NCBI GenBank assembly: GCA_019057635.1
Contig: DXJL01000099.1
Span: forward strand, 1 to 48,567
Direction of reading: 5' to 3'
DNA length: 48,567 bases
DNA from: Candidatus Heimdallarchaeota archaeon
GTDB taxonomy: Archaea > Asgardarchaeota > Heimdallarchaeia > Hodarchaeales > Hodarchaeaceae
This document shows, one piece after another, positions 33,877-41,106 of the stretch. The notes under the pieces were generated by a model. The model had not been told where the DNA came from, did not search any database, and saw only the letters and a program-made list of their open reading frames with translations. Numbering within the stretch: position 1 is the stretch's first letter; every line of letters begins with the position of its first letter. Position numbers and translations under genes: made by a program.

Positions 33877-34838
33877 TTCTCCTCCGCTAACAAATCTAAT
33901 TCATCTTTATAGTAAGTAAGAAAGATATCTTCTAAACTACTGTCTTCTAAAGTCATCCTCTTGACCCGCCGCGAAGTAACAAACTTCAATAGATCATTCA
34001 CATCCTCTTTAACCTTAACAAAAAAGGTATTGGCTTTTTTCTCGACACTAAATACATTCGGAATAGCTTGGAATTCATCTAGGTCGGGGATCTCCCCATT
34101 GACGAATTCAACTGACAGAAGCTGCATGGATTTTCTTCGGAGTTCTTTAACAGTTTCAATAACGATGATTTTTCCCTTCCTAATGATACCCACGCGATCA
34201 CAAATTGCTTGCACTTCAGTTAGATTGTGACTCGAGAGAAAAATCGTTTTGTCCTCATCTCGCATCTGTAGGAGTAAACGATGGAATCTCGTAGCCATCA
34301 AGGGGTCTAGACCACTTGAGGGTTCATCTAAGATGACAAAGTCAGGATTGGAAGCTAAAGCTGTAATAATTATTACTTGCTGACGATTCCCTGTCGATAA
34401 GCTTTTGAAGTCGAGAGTGAGGTCTACCTTAAAAATAGACTTCAACTTTTTCAGAAATTTCTGATCGATGAGACGAAATTTCCCAAAATACGAAATTATC
34501 TCCTCTCCTGTGAAATTTCCATATAAATCAATTTCACTGCGAATAAAACCAAGGCTCTCTTTAATTTCTAAGGCATCTTTCAGGTAATCGAGACCGTTAA
34601 TTTTTATTGTCCCTGATTGGATGGATAGAAATCCAAGAATAGAACGGATAGTAGTCGTCTTCCCTGCGCCATTGGGTCCAAGAAATCCGAAAATTTCTCC
34701 TTTCTTTACTGAGAAACTCGCATCATCCACTGCAACGATACGATGCCCAATTTTACGGGGTCCTAATTGAAATTCCCTTCCATAGACCTTGGTTAAGTTC
34801 GAAACTTGAAGAACAGTTACATTCTTACTGGCACTCAT
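33873..34838 (-). CDS. ABC transporter ATP-binding protein
   Basis: A 321-residue ATPase of the CcmA/NatA type. Walker A GPNGAGKTT, signature LSTGNRQQ (the usual LSGGMKQR is altered at the second glycine), Walker B FVILDEPSSGLDP, and switch SSHNLTEVQ are present, with a C-terminal regulatory extension of about 90 residues. The altered signature LSTGN occurs in this subgroup and does not mean loss of function. A ribosome site GGAG is 10 nt before the ATG. It is first of a two-gene operon with the permease. Confidence 0.9.
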   Translation of the reverse strand: MSASKNVTVLQVSNLTKVYGREFQLGPRKIGHRIVAVDDASFSVKKGEIFGFLGPNGAGKTTTIRSILGFLSIQSGTIKINGLDYLKDALEIKESLGFIRSEIDLYGNFTGEEIISYFGKFRLIDQKFLKKLKSIFKVDLTLDFKSLSTGNRQQVIIITALASNPDFVILDEPSSGLDPLMATRFHRLLLQMRDEDKTIFLSSHNLTEVQAICDRVGIIRKGKIIVIETVKELRRKSMQLLSVEFVNGEIPDLDEFQAIPNVFSVEKKANTFFVKVKEDVNDLLKFVTSRRVKRMTLEDSSLEDIFLTYYKDELDLLAEEK

Positions 34839-34882
34839 TTTTTAATGCTCCACATTGGTTGCGAAAGTGATACAATTTATAC

Positions 34883-34896
34883 AAATATAAATACTT
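34883..34896 (-). promoter_or_regulatory. TATA box of the ABC-2 operon
   Basis: AAATATAAATACTT (minus strand AAGTATTTATATTT) lies about 45-58 bases before the ATPase start codon, so transcription would begin near 34858 with a leader of about 20 nt. Assigned by sequence and spacing. Confidence 0.35.
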
Positions 34897-35027
34897 ATTT
34901 ACGTAGTGCCTTCTTCTTCTTCTTTTGTCGCGATAGTATTCACAACAAGCTTGGATGAGAGATTCAACGAGAGATTCTTTTCAATCCAATATTAAAAATA
35001 TACATCGCAAAATACACGTCTGTTTTA

Positions 35028-35062
35028 TTAAAGCCAGCTTTCGTCAAATACAAGTAATAATT
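35028..35062 (+). repeat. 35-bp repeat, copy 1 (AAAGC..GCTTTCGTCAAATA)
   Basis: TTAAAGCCAGCTTTCGTC followed by AAATACAAGTAATAATTG. A copy with six to eight differences is at 37814-37849, and weaker copies lie between. Its core AAAGC-NN-GCTTT is a small palindrome whose middle bases change from CA to TG between copies, which keeps the symmetry. Confidence 0.5.
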
Positions 35063-35069
35063 GGAGGTG
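35056..35069. repeat. 14-bp inverted repeat, left arm
   Basis: AATAATTGGAGGTG here and its exact reverse complement CACCTCCAATTATT at 35391-35404. One arm is outside and the other inside the deleted insertion element, so it is probably not an element end. A long hairpin between the arms is possible. Confidence 0.4.
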
Positions 35070-35131
35070 TTATTGAAGCAACTCGAGTAATGAAAAAAGA
35101 TTAATTATATTACAAGGTTAATGCGAATAGC

Positions 35132-35205
35132 TCATGACTAAATTTGTCAGACAACGCAGTAATACCGCGTTCTGGACAGGATGAGTCACACATCCGCTAT
35201 CCGGA
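35132..35205 (-). ncRNA. Solo omega-RNA-like right end
   Basis: Read on the minus strand, CCGGATAGCGGATGTGTGAC leads into a stem-loop AACGC/GCGTT (sequence AACGC then GGTATTACT then GCGTT in outline) and the end palindrome. Compared with the 29.5-kb copy, both arms of the stem have changed together while flanks stay identical. The bases outside the end (AGCTATTCGCATTAACC on the minus strand) would be the guide. No intact TnpB in this window could use it, but one elsewhere in the genome could. Confidence 0.45.
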
Positions 35206-35464
35206 AAAAAACCAATTCAACTGGTGAATTTATTTTCGAGGGACTACTTGTTACTAGGGGATTGGCATTCTCTTTTGATTCCTCGAATTTCTGAAACCGC
35301 TGGCCTTACTCCCCTCACCTTTGACGGGTAACTCGTCTAACGTAGTTACGAGGGAGGTATTCCAAAAACTTTGAGCTCTTTTCTATTTATCACCTCCAAT
35401 TATTAAGGATTTAAGGGGAGATGTCCTTTTAAGGCTTTCAGAGAGAGAGTAAGGTGAAAATGAG

Positions 35465-35472
35465 AATATATA
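35465..35472 (+). promoter_or_regulatory. Possible TATA box for the radical SAM pair, inside the IS end
   Basis: ATATATAT within GAATATATATTTG lies 56-63 bases before the first radical SAM start, at the junction of the deleted insertion element. If used, the element supplies the promoter of this operon. Only sequence and spacing support it. Confidence 0.3.
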
Positions 35473-35527
35473 TTTGTCGTACAAATTTGATCATGTACGA
35501 GACCATACCTAAAACAAAGATACTGAA

Positions 35528-36568
35528 TTGAATCTGATGCACTGCCCACTTCTTGATCAAGGAATGAAACCTGGTAAGTGCTTAACATCGACAAGTACAG
35601 GTGATTTGAAAAAAGCTTGTGAAGTGACCTTGAAAATTGAAAATGGAAATTGCAAGCGATTAATTAAATCAATACACCTCTCCAGACCCGAGGATTATTT
35701 GAGTATATACCAAAGTGGATGCAATCACGATTGTCTCAAATGCCACTCTGCTGATTTTTCTAAAAAGGTAAATGGCAATTGGTTTAGTAATGATAGTATA
35801 GCTAAAATTGCTGCAGAGTATTCTTCTTACGTTACTGTCACCGAACCGCGTTCTAGGGCAACCATGTGGCATGCAGATGATCTATGTCTTCATTGTGGGT
35901 CTTGTATTACATATGGCAAACGATCTCCTCAATGCCCTAATAAGCTAGAACCTTCACAGGTAGTTCTTTCACCACAAGGGTTTGGTCCTGCTCGAAATAT
36001 CGTAGCTTTTACGGGAGGAGATCTAACATGCAATCCTGACTATTACGCCAGAGTATCTGAAAGGATTAAGGAACACACCAATGGAAAATTATGGGTATTA
36101 ATTGAGACAAATGGATATGCATTGACACGTCAGAACCTAGAAGTATTGAAAGCGAGTCAGGTAGACTCCTACTGGTTGGATATTAAGGCCTATGATAATA
36201 AGGTCTACAAAAAATTATGTGGAACTTCTAATACAACAGTTTTAGAGTCTGTCAAACACATTGTTGATTTAGAGTTTACTTTGGAAGTGTTAACGTTATT
36301 TATTCCAGGATATGTAGAAACTGATCAACATATTCAAATTGCCCGTTTAATTGCCAACATTAATCCTGATATACCAACCTCACTCCTTGCTTTCTTTCCA
36401 ACATATAAATTAGCTAATAACCGTCCTCCTACTTTTGATGAGATGTTAACAAGTTATTCTGCTATGAAAGGTGAAGGAATAAAGAACTTGAGATTAGGAA
36501 ATCTCGGTGTCTTCGCAAAAACACCTGAAGAGCAGCTCAAAATATATGAACTGCAAAAGAATGAGTAG
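35528..36568 (+). CDS. Radical SAM protein with an extra iron-sulfur segment
   Basis: A 346-residue radical SAM enzyme related to pyruvate-formate-lyase activases. The SAM-cluster motif is CNHDCLKC (CxxxCxxC), preceded by YQSGC. A second cysteine set, CLHCGSC followed ten residues later by CPNK, sits between the cluster and the glycine-rich strand FTGGDLTC and could bind an additional [4Fe-4S] cluster. Later segments VLIETNGYAL and YWLDIKAYD match the barrel of activases. Start is TTG; an ATG three codons later is possible. I do not recognise a named subfamily. It is followed after 9 nt by a second radical SAM gene, so they should work together. Confidence 0.78.
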   Translation: MNLMHCPLLDQGMKPGKCLTSTSTGDLKKACEVTLKIENGNCKRLIKSIHLSRPEDYLSIYQSGCNHDCLKCHSADFSKKVNGNWFSNDSIAKIAAEYSSYVTVTEPRSRATMWHADDLCLHCGSCITYGKRSPQCPNKLEPSQVVLSPQGFGPARNIVAFTGGDLTCNPDYYARVSERIKEHTNGKLWVLIETNGYALTRQNLEVLKASQVDSYWLDIKAYDNKVYKKLCGTSNTTVLESVKHIVDLEFTLEVLTLFIPGYVETDQHIQIARLIANINPDIPTSLLAFFPTYKLANNRPPTFDEMLTSYSAMKGEGIKNLRLGNLGVFAKTPEEQLKIYELQKNE

Positions 36569-36577
36569 ATAAATTCC

Positions 36578-37615
36578 ATGACGTCTAAAGCTGGAAAAAA
36601 ACCATTCAGAAGAGAAACACTCCTTTATCACCAACTAGATAATGATGTGGTTCGATGTAACACTTGTTCGCATCAATGTACAATACTGAAGGATACCTTG
36701 GGATTATGCAAGACAAAAAGGAATGAAAAGGGAATTTTGTACTCATTAAATTGCGGAATGGTGTCCTCCTATTCAGTCAATCCTATTGAAAAGAAACCAC
36801 TATTTCATTATTATCCTGGTTCGTATGCTTTGACTATAGGTAGTATATCGTGTAATTTTGATTGCCCATGGTGTCAAAATTGGAGTATCAGTAAAACAAA
36901 TCCAGCTCAAGTCTTAAAGCCTGTGTTTACACCCCCAGAAGAGATAGTACAAAAGATCAACAGTGATAGCAGGATAACTGGAATATCTGTTTCCTTTAAT
37001 GAACCCACATTATCATTAGAATATGCTATTGATATTTTCAATCTTCTAAATAGTGAGATTTACAAAATGTTTGTGACAAATGGTTATATGACCCAACAAG
37101 CATTAGGTCTGCTAATCGAATCAGGATTAACAGGAATGAGTGTTACGATTAAAGGTGATGAATCAACGGTTAAAAAATATTGTAAGGCCGATGTAAACAA
37201 GGTTTGGGAAAACATTCATAATGCAAACAATCAGGAAGTCCATGTAGAGATTATATGCTTGATAATTCCAACAGTAAATGATAATCATCAGTTCTACAAA
37301 GAAGTAACAAATAAAATACTCTCCATCAATGAGAACATACCTTTACATTTTACTAGATTCTTTCCAGATTACCAATTCACTCACGTTGAGCCAACACCAA
37401 TTGACACATTGGAGAAGGCCCACGCTATAGCAGAACAAATGGGCCTAAATTATGTATACTTAGGAAATATCTATGGTCATCCATTAGAAAATACCTATTG
37501 TCATCAATGCAATATTTTACTAATAAAGCGAACTGGGTATCAGATTTCTTTTTTTATTGATTTAGAACTCAGAAAATGTCCGAATTGTGGAGAAGAAATT
37601 CCCATAAAGTGCTAA
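36578..37615 (+). CDS. AmmeMemoRadiSam-type radical SAM enzyme
   Basis: A 345-residue enzyme of the family found in AMMECR1-MEMO1-radical SAM systems. The N-terminus has the family zinc-like motif RCNTCSHQCTI and GLCKTKRN, then NPIEKKPLFHYYPGS and the SAM-cluster motif CNFDCPWCQNW. SFNEPTLSLEY, FVTNGYMT and IIPTVNDN match barrel strands. The C-terminus carries a further zinc ribbon, CHQC ... CPNCGEE, which typical members lack. AMMECR1 and MEMO1 homologues are not in the window. The enzyme may activate a glycyl-radical or modify a protein; substrate is unknown. Confidence 0.82.
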   Translation: MTSKAGKKPFRRETLLYHQLDNDVVRCNTCSHQCTILKDTLGLCKTKRNEKGILYSLNCGMVSSYSVNPIEKKPLFHYYPGSYALTIGSISCNFDCPWCQNWSISKTNPAQVLKPVFTPPEEIVQKINSDSRITGISVSFNEPTLSLEYAIDIFNLLNSEIYKMFVTNGYMTQQALGLLIESGLTGMSVTIKGDESTVKKYCKADVNKVWENIHNANNQEVHVEIICLIIPTVNDNHQFYKEVTNKILSINENIPLHFTRFFPDYQFTHVEPTPIDTLEKAHAIAEQMGLNYVYLGNIYGHPLENTYCHQCNILLIKRTGYQISFFIDLELRKCPNCGEEIPIKC

Positions 37616-37929
37616 GAAGCAGCTAAATCAAATAAAGAAAAAAGGGGGAATTAATATTTGAAAAACAAATACTAAAGCATATTTAAAGGTAGCTTTGATC
37701 ATTTCGATAAGGAATTCTTCAGAAAATCTGGATTTCGTCAAATCGGTGTTGTTGTAGATCTAAGTCAGACAAATTATTCGATCTATTACTTCGCCAAATG
37801 GCTGTTTGTATATTTAAAGCTGGCTTTCGTCAAATAGAACTTATAATCGTTAAAGCTAACTTCCGATGAAAAAAAAAAGGGGGGTTGATTAGAAATGGCA
37901 GGAATTCAATATTATCCAGGGAATTGTAT
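37616..37929. repeat. Intergenic repeat cluster (4 related units)
   Basis: Four related pieces occur in about 200 bases: TTTAAAGGTAGCTTTGAT near 37682, TGGATTTCGTCAAATCGG near 37725, TTTAAAGCTGGCTTTCGTC at 37813, and GTTAAAGCTAACTTCCGATG at 37849. The third is closest to the copy at 35028. No gene is seen. A run of A and G (AAAAAAAAAAGGGGGG) follows at about 37867. Confidence 0.5.
37814..37849 (+). repeat. 35-bp repeat, copy 2
   Basis: TTAAAGCTGGCTTTCGTC then AAATAGAACTTATAATCG. With copy 1 it brackets the deleted insertion element plus the two radical SAM genes. Its origin (MITE, operator or scar of gene transfer) is open. Confidence 0.5.
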
Positions 37930-38835
37930 CTATTCCTTGATTTCCTTGTAATAACAGTATAACGATGTATATTGCCAATTAATGACGAAAAGCTGCATAA
38001 AAGCGCCCAATATCAGCAACAAGAAGATATTTAGAAAGATACCTGCCAAATCTTCTGGTATAGCGTGAGTTGCTGTGACAATGCCGTTTATAGGTAAGTA
38101 AACCACCATCATAGAAAGTAAACCGATAATGTGAAGAAAAATCACTGCGATGACAACAGAAGCGAATTTTTGGCTATATAACTTCCAACTTTCAACAATA
38201 CTGCTTATTCCCGCGTTATCTACGACGACTGCGGTGATTGCTAGAAAATAAGGACCGATTAGCAGAGTAATGATAAGAAGATTAACTACCGTTGAAATGA
38301 TATCTAAAAGAGCGAGATCTACAGTCGTATCAAAGAGAGGAAAACTAAAAACAACGGGCGCATTGGGATCACTGAGCAGATGAAAAATTTCGGCAGCAAC
38401 TAGTAATGGAATTCCGATAATGATGATCGTCACGATAGCTACAACTGTTAATGGGAGGATTAGTGGGACTATCTCCTTGAAATTATCTTCTAGCCTGACA
38501 TCATCACTTTTAGCCCGTTGGTGAGCCACATTTTGGATTACTCCAGTTATAACTGTTACAATGATCACCAGCACAAACATTGTCGTGAATGCCGAGATCC
38601 AAAACCCAAGATTCTTTGACATCAGCTGAAGTAAAGCAGGTGTAATTAACGTGCCTTTCTCAATTGTAACACTAAAGCTCTGATTAGCTGCAAATATTGC
38701 GATGAGAAAACCTAAAGGTGTAATTACACCGAATGCTATAAAACCTAACACCATCTGGACGACTATTTGTCTTAACCAAACTTGTTTCCAGGCATCAAAT
38801 CCTTTTTTAAACCCGTCTATAATTTCAAACAACAT
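37930..38835 (-). CDS. Polytopic membrane protein (DUF4013-like)
   Basis: About 301 residues with six or more long hydrophobic helices. It starts MLFEIIDGFKKGFDAWKQVWLRQIV, typical of archaeal DUF4013-like and glycerophosphodiester-phosphodiesterase-membrane-domain-like proteins, in which a short amphipathic helix precedes the first membrane span. LVVDNAGISSIVESWKL-type sequence (here AVVVDNAGISSIVESWKLY) between helices is the most conserved-looking part and matches the same family. The start is chosen because GAGGT stands 5 nt before this ATG; the frame also opens 20 codons earlier. Role unknown; neighbours do not help. Confidence 0.65.
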   Translation of the reverse strand: MLFEIIDGFKKGFDAWKQVWLRQIVVQMVLGFIAFGVITPLGFLIAIFAANQSFSVTIEKGTLITPALLQLMSKNLGFWISAFTTMFVLVIIVTVITGVIQNVAHQRAKSDDVRLEDNFKEIVPLILPLTVVAIVTIIIIGIPLLVAAEIFHLLSDPNAPVVFSFPLFDTTVDLALLDIISTVVNLLIITLLIGPYFLAITAVVVDNAGISSIVESWKLYSQKFASVVIAVIFLHIIGLLSMMVVYLPINGIVTATHAIPEDLAGIFLNIFLLLILGAFMQLFVINWQYTSLYCYYKEIKE

Positions 38836-39111
38836 TTTTACCTCTATTCTCATTATCCAAAATAATTTTTTTTTGCCACTTACAGATATCCTCATTTTTA
38901 TTGAAAAACGAGGAAGTTAAGTGCTTTTCCCTACTTATAAATGTTTTATATACCTAATATAGTAATTTTTCATCATTTAAAGAAAAATTTCATCCTTTTG
39001 TTTTTATTTTCTCCTCTTTCCGACCTTTGAGACAATCTTGCTATTAGTGGAGTCTTCATCATAATCGTCATTATCATCATCATCATAATCGATGCCATTA
39101 GAAACGTTGAT

Positions 39112-40251
39112 CTAAGCATTTTCTACAACTAAATAAGGGAAGGATTGATGTAGTAGCAGGTCTAATTCTTTTGCTAGTTCCACAGTATCTACTATAGGTT
39201 CATTTATTTGTTGATTCAATTCATCAGAAATCGATGAAATAAAACGATCGATAGAATGTTTGAGAAAAAAAGTCCCTTTTGCTGCAATAACAGCTAATGT
39301 TCCCTGTTTATTGGGCATTTCTGAGAAAAATATCTGATAATTATTCACATCAATTTTAAGTAGTATTGAATCTGTTCCAAGAGTTTCTTTAATTAATGAT
39401 GCTATCGCGGTAAACATACCAGAAATTAATTGCTTCTCAAGAACAAGGTTGATTCCAGGGATTTTAACAGTTCGGGAATAGACCAATAATCCTGATGAGC
39501 TGTAAATTAAAAAATCATGTACAGGAACAGGAAGTCGATACACATAGTCCTTGTAATACAAGTAAGTTATCATCAAAATTAATACACCTACTAAAGCAAG
39601 AATTTCGGCTATTCGATCGGATGCTACAAGTGCAGAGTTATTTGCTTCAGAGGCAAGTCCAGCTACCCGGATGAGAGCGGAATTAAATTGTAGAATAAAA
39701 GCAAAAAGCAGAATAACTAAAGCAAGCAGCTCAAATGATGTAGTTTTATCACGCATCAGTTTGTAAGATTTATACGTAACAAATAATGCGAAAGAAACTG
39801 CAAGTAATCCAGTTAATGCGTAAGTAAGGAACATAAAGCTTTCTAAATCTTGTACGGGTTCATTTTGTCTGACTGCTAGAATTAGAATGGAGGCCGTAAT
39901 TGTTAGTATACTGATCATCGTTCCTTTTCGATAGAAAGGTGGAGCAATATTAGAGAGTGCTTCATAATGTAAATAGACGAAATACATTGCTAGACTCATT
40001 ATAATACGGACTAAACCTTGAATTATTCTTGATTCAGTATTATATGTATAAAAGACTAAAATGAAGACTAATAGCTGGAAAAAAATTCCAAATCCAACGA
40101 ATAAAAACCCGAGAAGTAAATGAGGCGTATATCTTTCTTTTTTAATGGTTTGATAAATCAGTAGAGCCATAAAGCTAAATGAAATGCAAACAAATATCGA
40201 TAAAATGATAATCCCTTGAATGACTTCTTGCGTCAAAATAGATTCCTTCAA
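39112..40251 (-). CDS. 7TM protein with C-terminal longin/roadblock-like domain
   Basis: A 379-residue membrane protein. Seven hydrophobic helices span about residues 12-230. The soluble C-terminus (about 237-379; VHDFLIYSSSGLLVYSRTVKIPG ... LKIDVNNYQIFFSEMPNKQGTLAVIAAKG ... ISSISDELNQ) has the strand-strand-strand-helix pattern of longin/roadblock-type domains and resembles the extra domain of the Arf-like GTPase at 19.7 kb, including a final FPYLV. It may act as a membrane receptor for a small GTPase. The frame ends in TAG, but the same frame continues for 36 codons with acidic then basic residues to a TAA at 39004, which raises the question of readthrough. Confidence 0.7.
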   Translation of the reverse strand: MKESILTQEVIQGIIILSIFVCISFSFMALLIYQTIKKERYTPHLLLGFLFVGFGIFFQLLVFILVFYTYNTESRIIQGLVRIIMSLAMYFVYLHYEALSNIAPPFYRKGTMISILTITASILILAVRQNEPVQDLESFMFLTYALTGLLAVSFALFVTYKSYKLMRDKTTSFELLALVILLFAFILQFNSALIRVAGLASEANNSALVASDRIAEILALVGVLILMITYLYYKDYVYRLPVPVHDFLIYSSSGLLVYSRTVKIPGINLVLEKQLISGMFTAIASLIKETLGTDSILLKIDVNNYQIFFSEMPNKQGTLAVIAAKGTFFLKHSIDRFISSISDELNQQINEPIVDTVELAKELDLLLHQSFPYLVVENA

Positions 40252-40437
40252 TACACAATGGTAATTCGTTCTCTGATTTTAAAAGTTAAACAATTAGGGT
40301 ATAATTCCTCTTAAATACTCTTTTATCGTATTTGTAAATGATTTTGTCTTGTAGAGGTTTTGAAAGCAGTAATATGGATGAAGTCATATAATCCATTCTT
40401 GACTAGTTAAATTGAAATAACTTCAATAATACAAATC

Positions 40438-40448
40438 AATATATATTG
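40438..40448 (+). promoter_or_regulatory. Possible TATA box of the second Rab-like GTPase
   Basis: AATATATATTG lies about 45-55 bases before the GTPase ATG, giving a leader of about 20 nt. Assigned by sequence and spacing only. Confidence 0.35.
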
Positions 40449-40492
40449 AGCTTGACTAAATCTTCTTTTTTTCAATAAAAGGGATCTTAAAT

Positions 40493-41056
40493 ATGCTAGT
40501 TATGAAAGTATTAATTTTAGGTGATGGAGCTGTTGGCAAAACATCACTTAGACACCGCTATATGGGAAGGGGATTTAAGGCGACTTATCTAATGACAGTC
40601 GGAGCCGATTTTGTCGTCAAGGAACTGACTCATCAGGATGGAACCGCTGTAACTTTACAAATTTGGGATATCGCTGGGCAAGGTATGTTTGAAAGTCTAC
40701 GTTCAACATTTTACCAAGGAGCAGTTGGGGCTCTAATGGTTTATGATGTAACTCGACCCAATACACTTGAAAATGTACCTAAATGGATAGGTGAAATTCG
40801 AAAACACCATCAAATTGAGAATTTTCCTATAATTCTGATAGGAAACAAGATAGATCTACGTGAATCAATTTCGGGCTGTATTTCCACCTTTCAAGGTGAA
40901 AAATTAACTAAAACTCTTGAAAGTGAGTTTTATCATGAGAAATGGAGAATACCTTTCATTGAAACCTCAGCTAAAACTGGTGAAAAAGTGGAGGATGCGT
41001 TTGTAAATCTTAGCAGGGCAAGCATAGAGTTTTATAAGCAGACTAAAGAAATTTAG
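40493..41056 (+). CDS. Rab/Ras-type small GTPase
   Basis: A 187-residue small GTPase with every core motif: G1 GDGAVGKTS (10-18), switch I threonine in LMTVGADF, G3 WDIAGQGMF, G4 GNKIDLRE and G5 TSAKTG. WDIAGQ is closer to eukaryotic Rab (WDTAGQ) than the GTPase at 22.8 kb. A stretch of about 12 extra residues (ESISGCISTFQGEKL) follows G4. The C-terminus (FYKQTKEI) has no cysteine, so no prenyl anchor. It lies beside the divergent 7TM-longin gene, a plausible functional partner since longin and roadblock domains often regulate such GTPases. Confidence 0.92.
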   Translation: MLVMKVLILGDGAVGKTSLRHRYMGRGFKATYLMTVGADFVVKELTHQDGTAVTLQIWDIAGQGMFESLRSTFYQGAVGALMVYDVTRPNTLENVPKWIGEIRKHHQIENFPIILIGNKIDLRESISGCISTFQGEKLTKTLESEFYHEKWRIPFIETSAKTGEKVEDAFVNLSRASIEFYKQTKEI

Positions 41057-41106
41057 GAGAAAATTTATAGGAATTATGTGGTTAGAGCTTATTTCTATTG
41101 TTTTCC

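Larger units (their letters stand above)
34839..35131. other. Intergenic region with TATA box and short repeat
   Basis: Almost 300 bases without a gene. It contains the promoter of the minus-strand ABC operon, a member of a repeat family (35028-35062) and one half of a 14-bp inverted repeat (35056-35069). The region up to the radical SAM start is continued by the deleted insertion element. Confidence 0.4.
35132..35495 (-). mobile_element. Internally deleted copy of the tnpB element with both ends
   Basis: The right end (TCATGACTAAATTTGTCAG) is at 35132 and the left end (TTGTC then ACAAATTT, ending ATCATG) at 35474-35495, opposite in orientation to the copy at 28.2 kb. Inside are a tnpB piece around RuvC-I (35300-35345 matches the region coding NLVTTSDGLLVKGG) and the 3' block GGATGAGTCACAC; the rest is gone. 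It is a MITE-like derivative of 364 bases whose left end lies only 32 bases before the radical SAM frame. Confidence 0.65.

Noticed and set aside
34923-35131. Possible small gene or tRNA before the deleted element
   Set aside because: No frame above 40 codons with a ribosome site and no cloverleaf was found.
37867-37885. A-run followed by G-run as an RNA polymerase slippage site
   Set aside because: It is not within any gene, so there is no product for slippage to change. It might only be an artefact-prone homopolymer.
39060-39100. CATCAT repeat as a CRISPR or microsatellite signal
   Set aside because: The repeats are the reverse complement of Asp codons in the frame that continues beyond the TAG stop. 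No spacer-repeat arrangement is present, and no CRISPR array is seen anywhere in the window.
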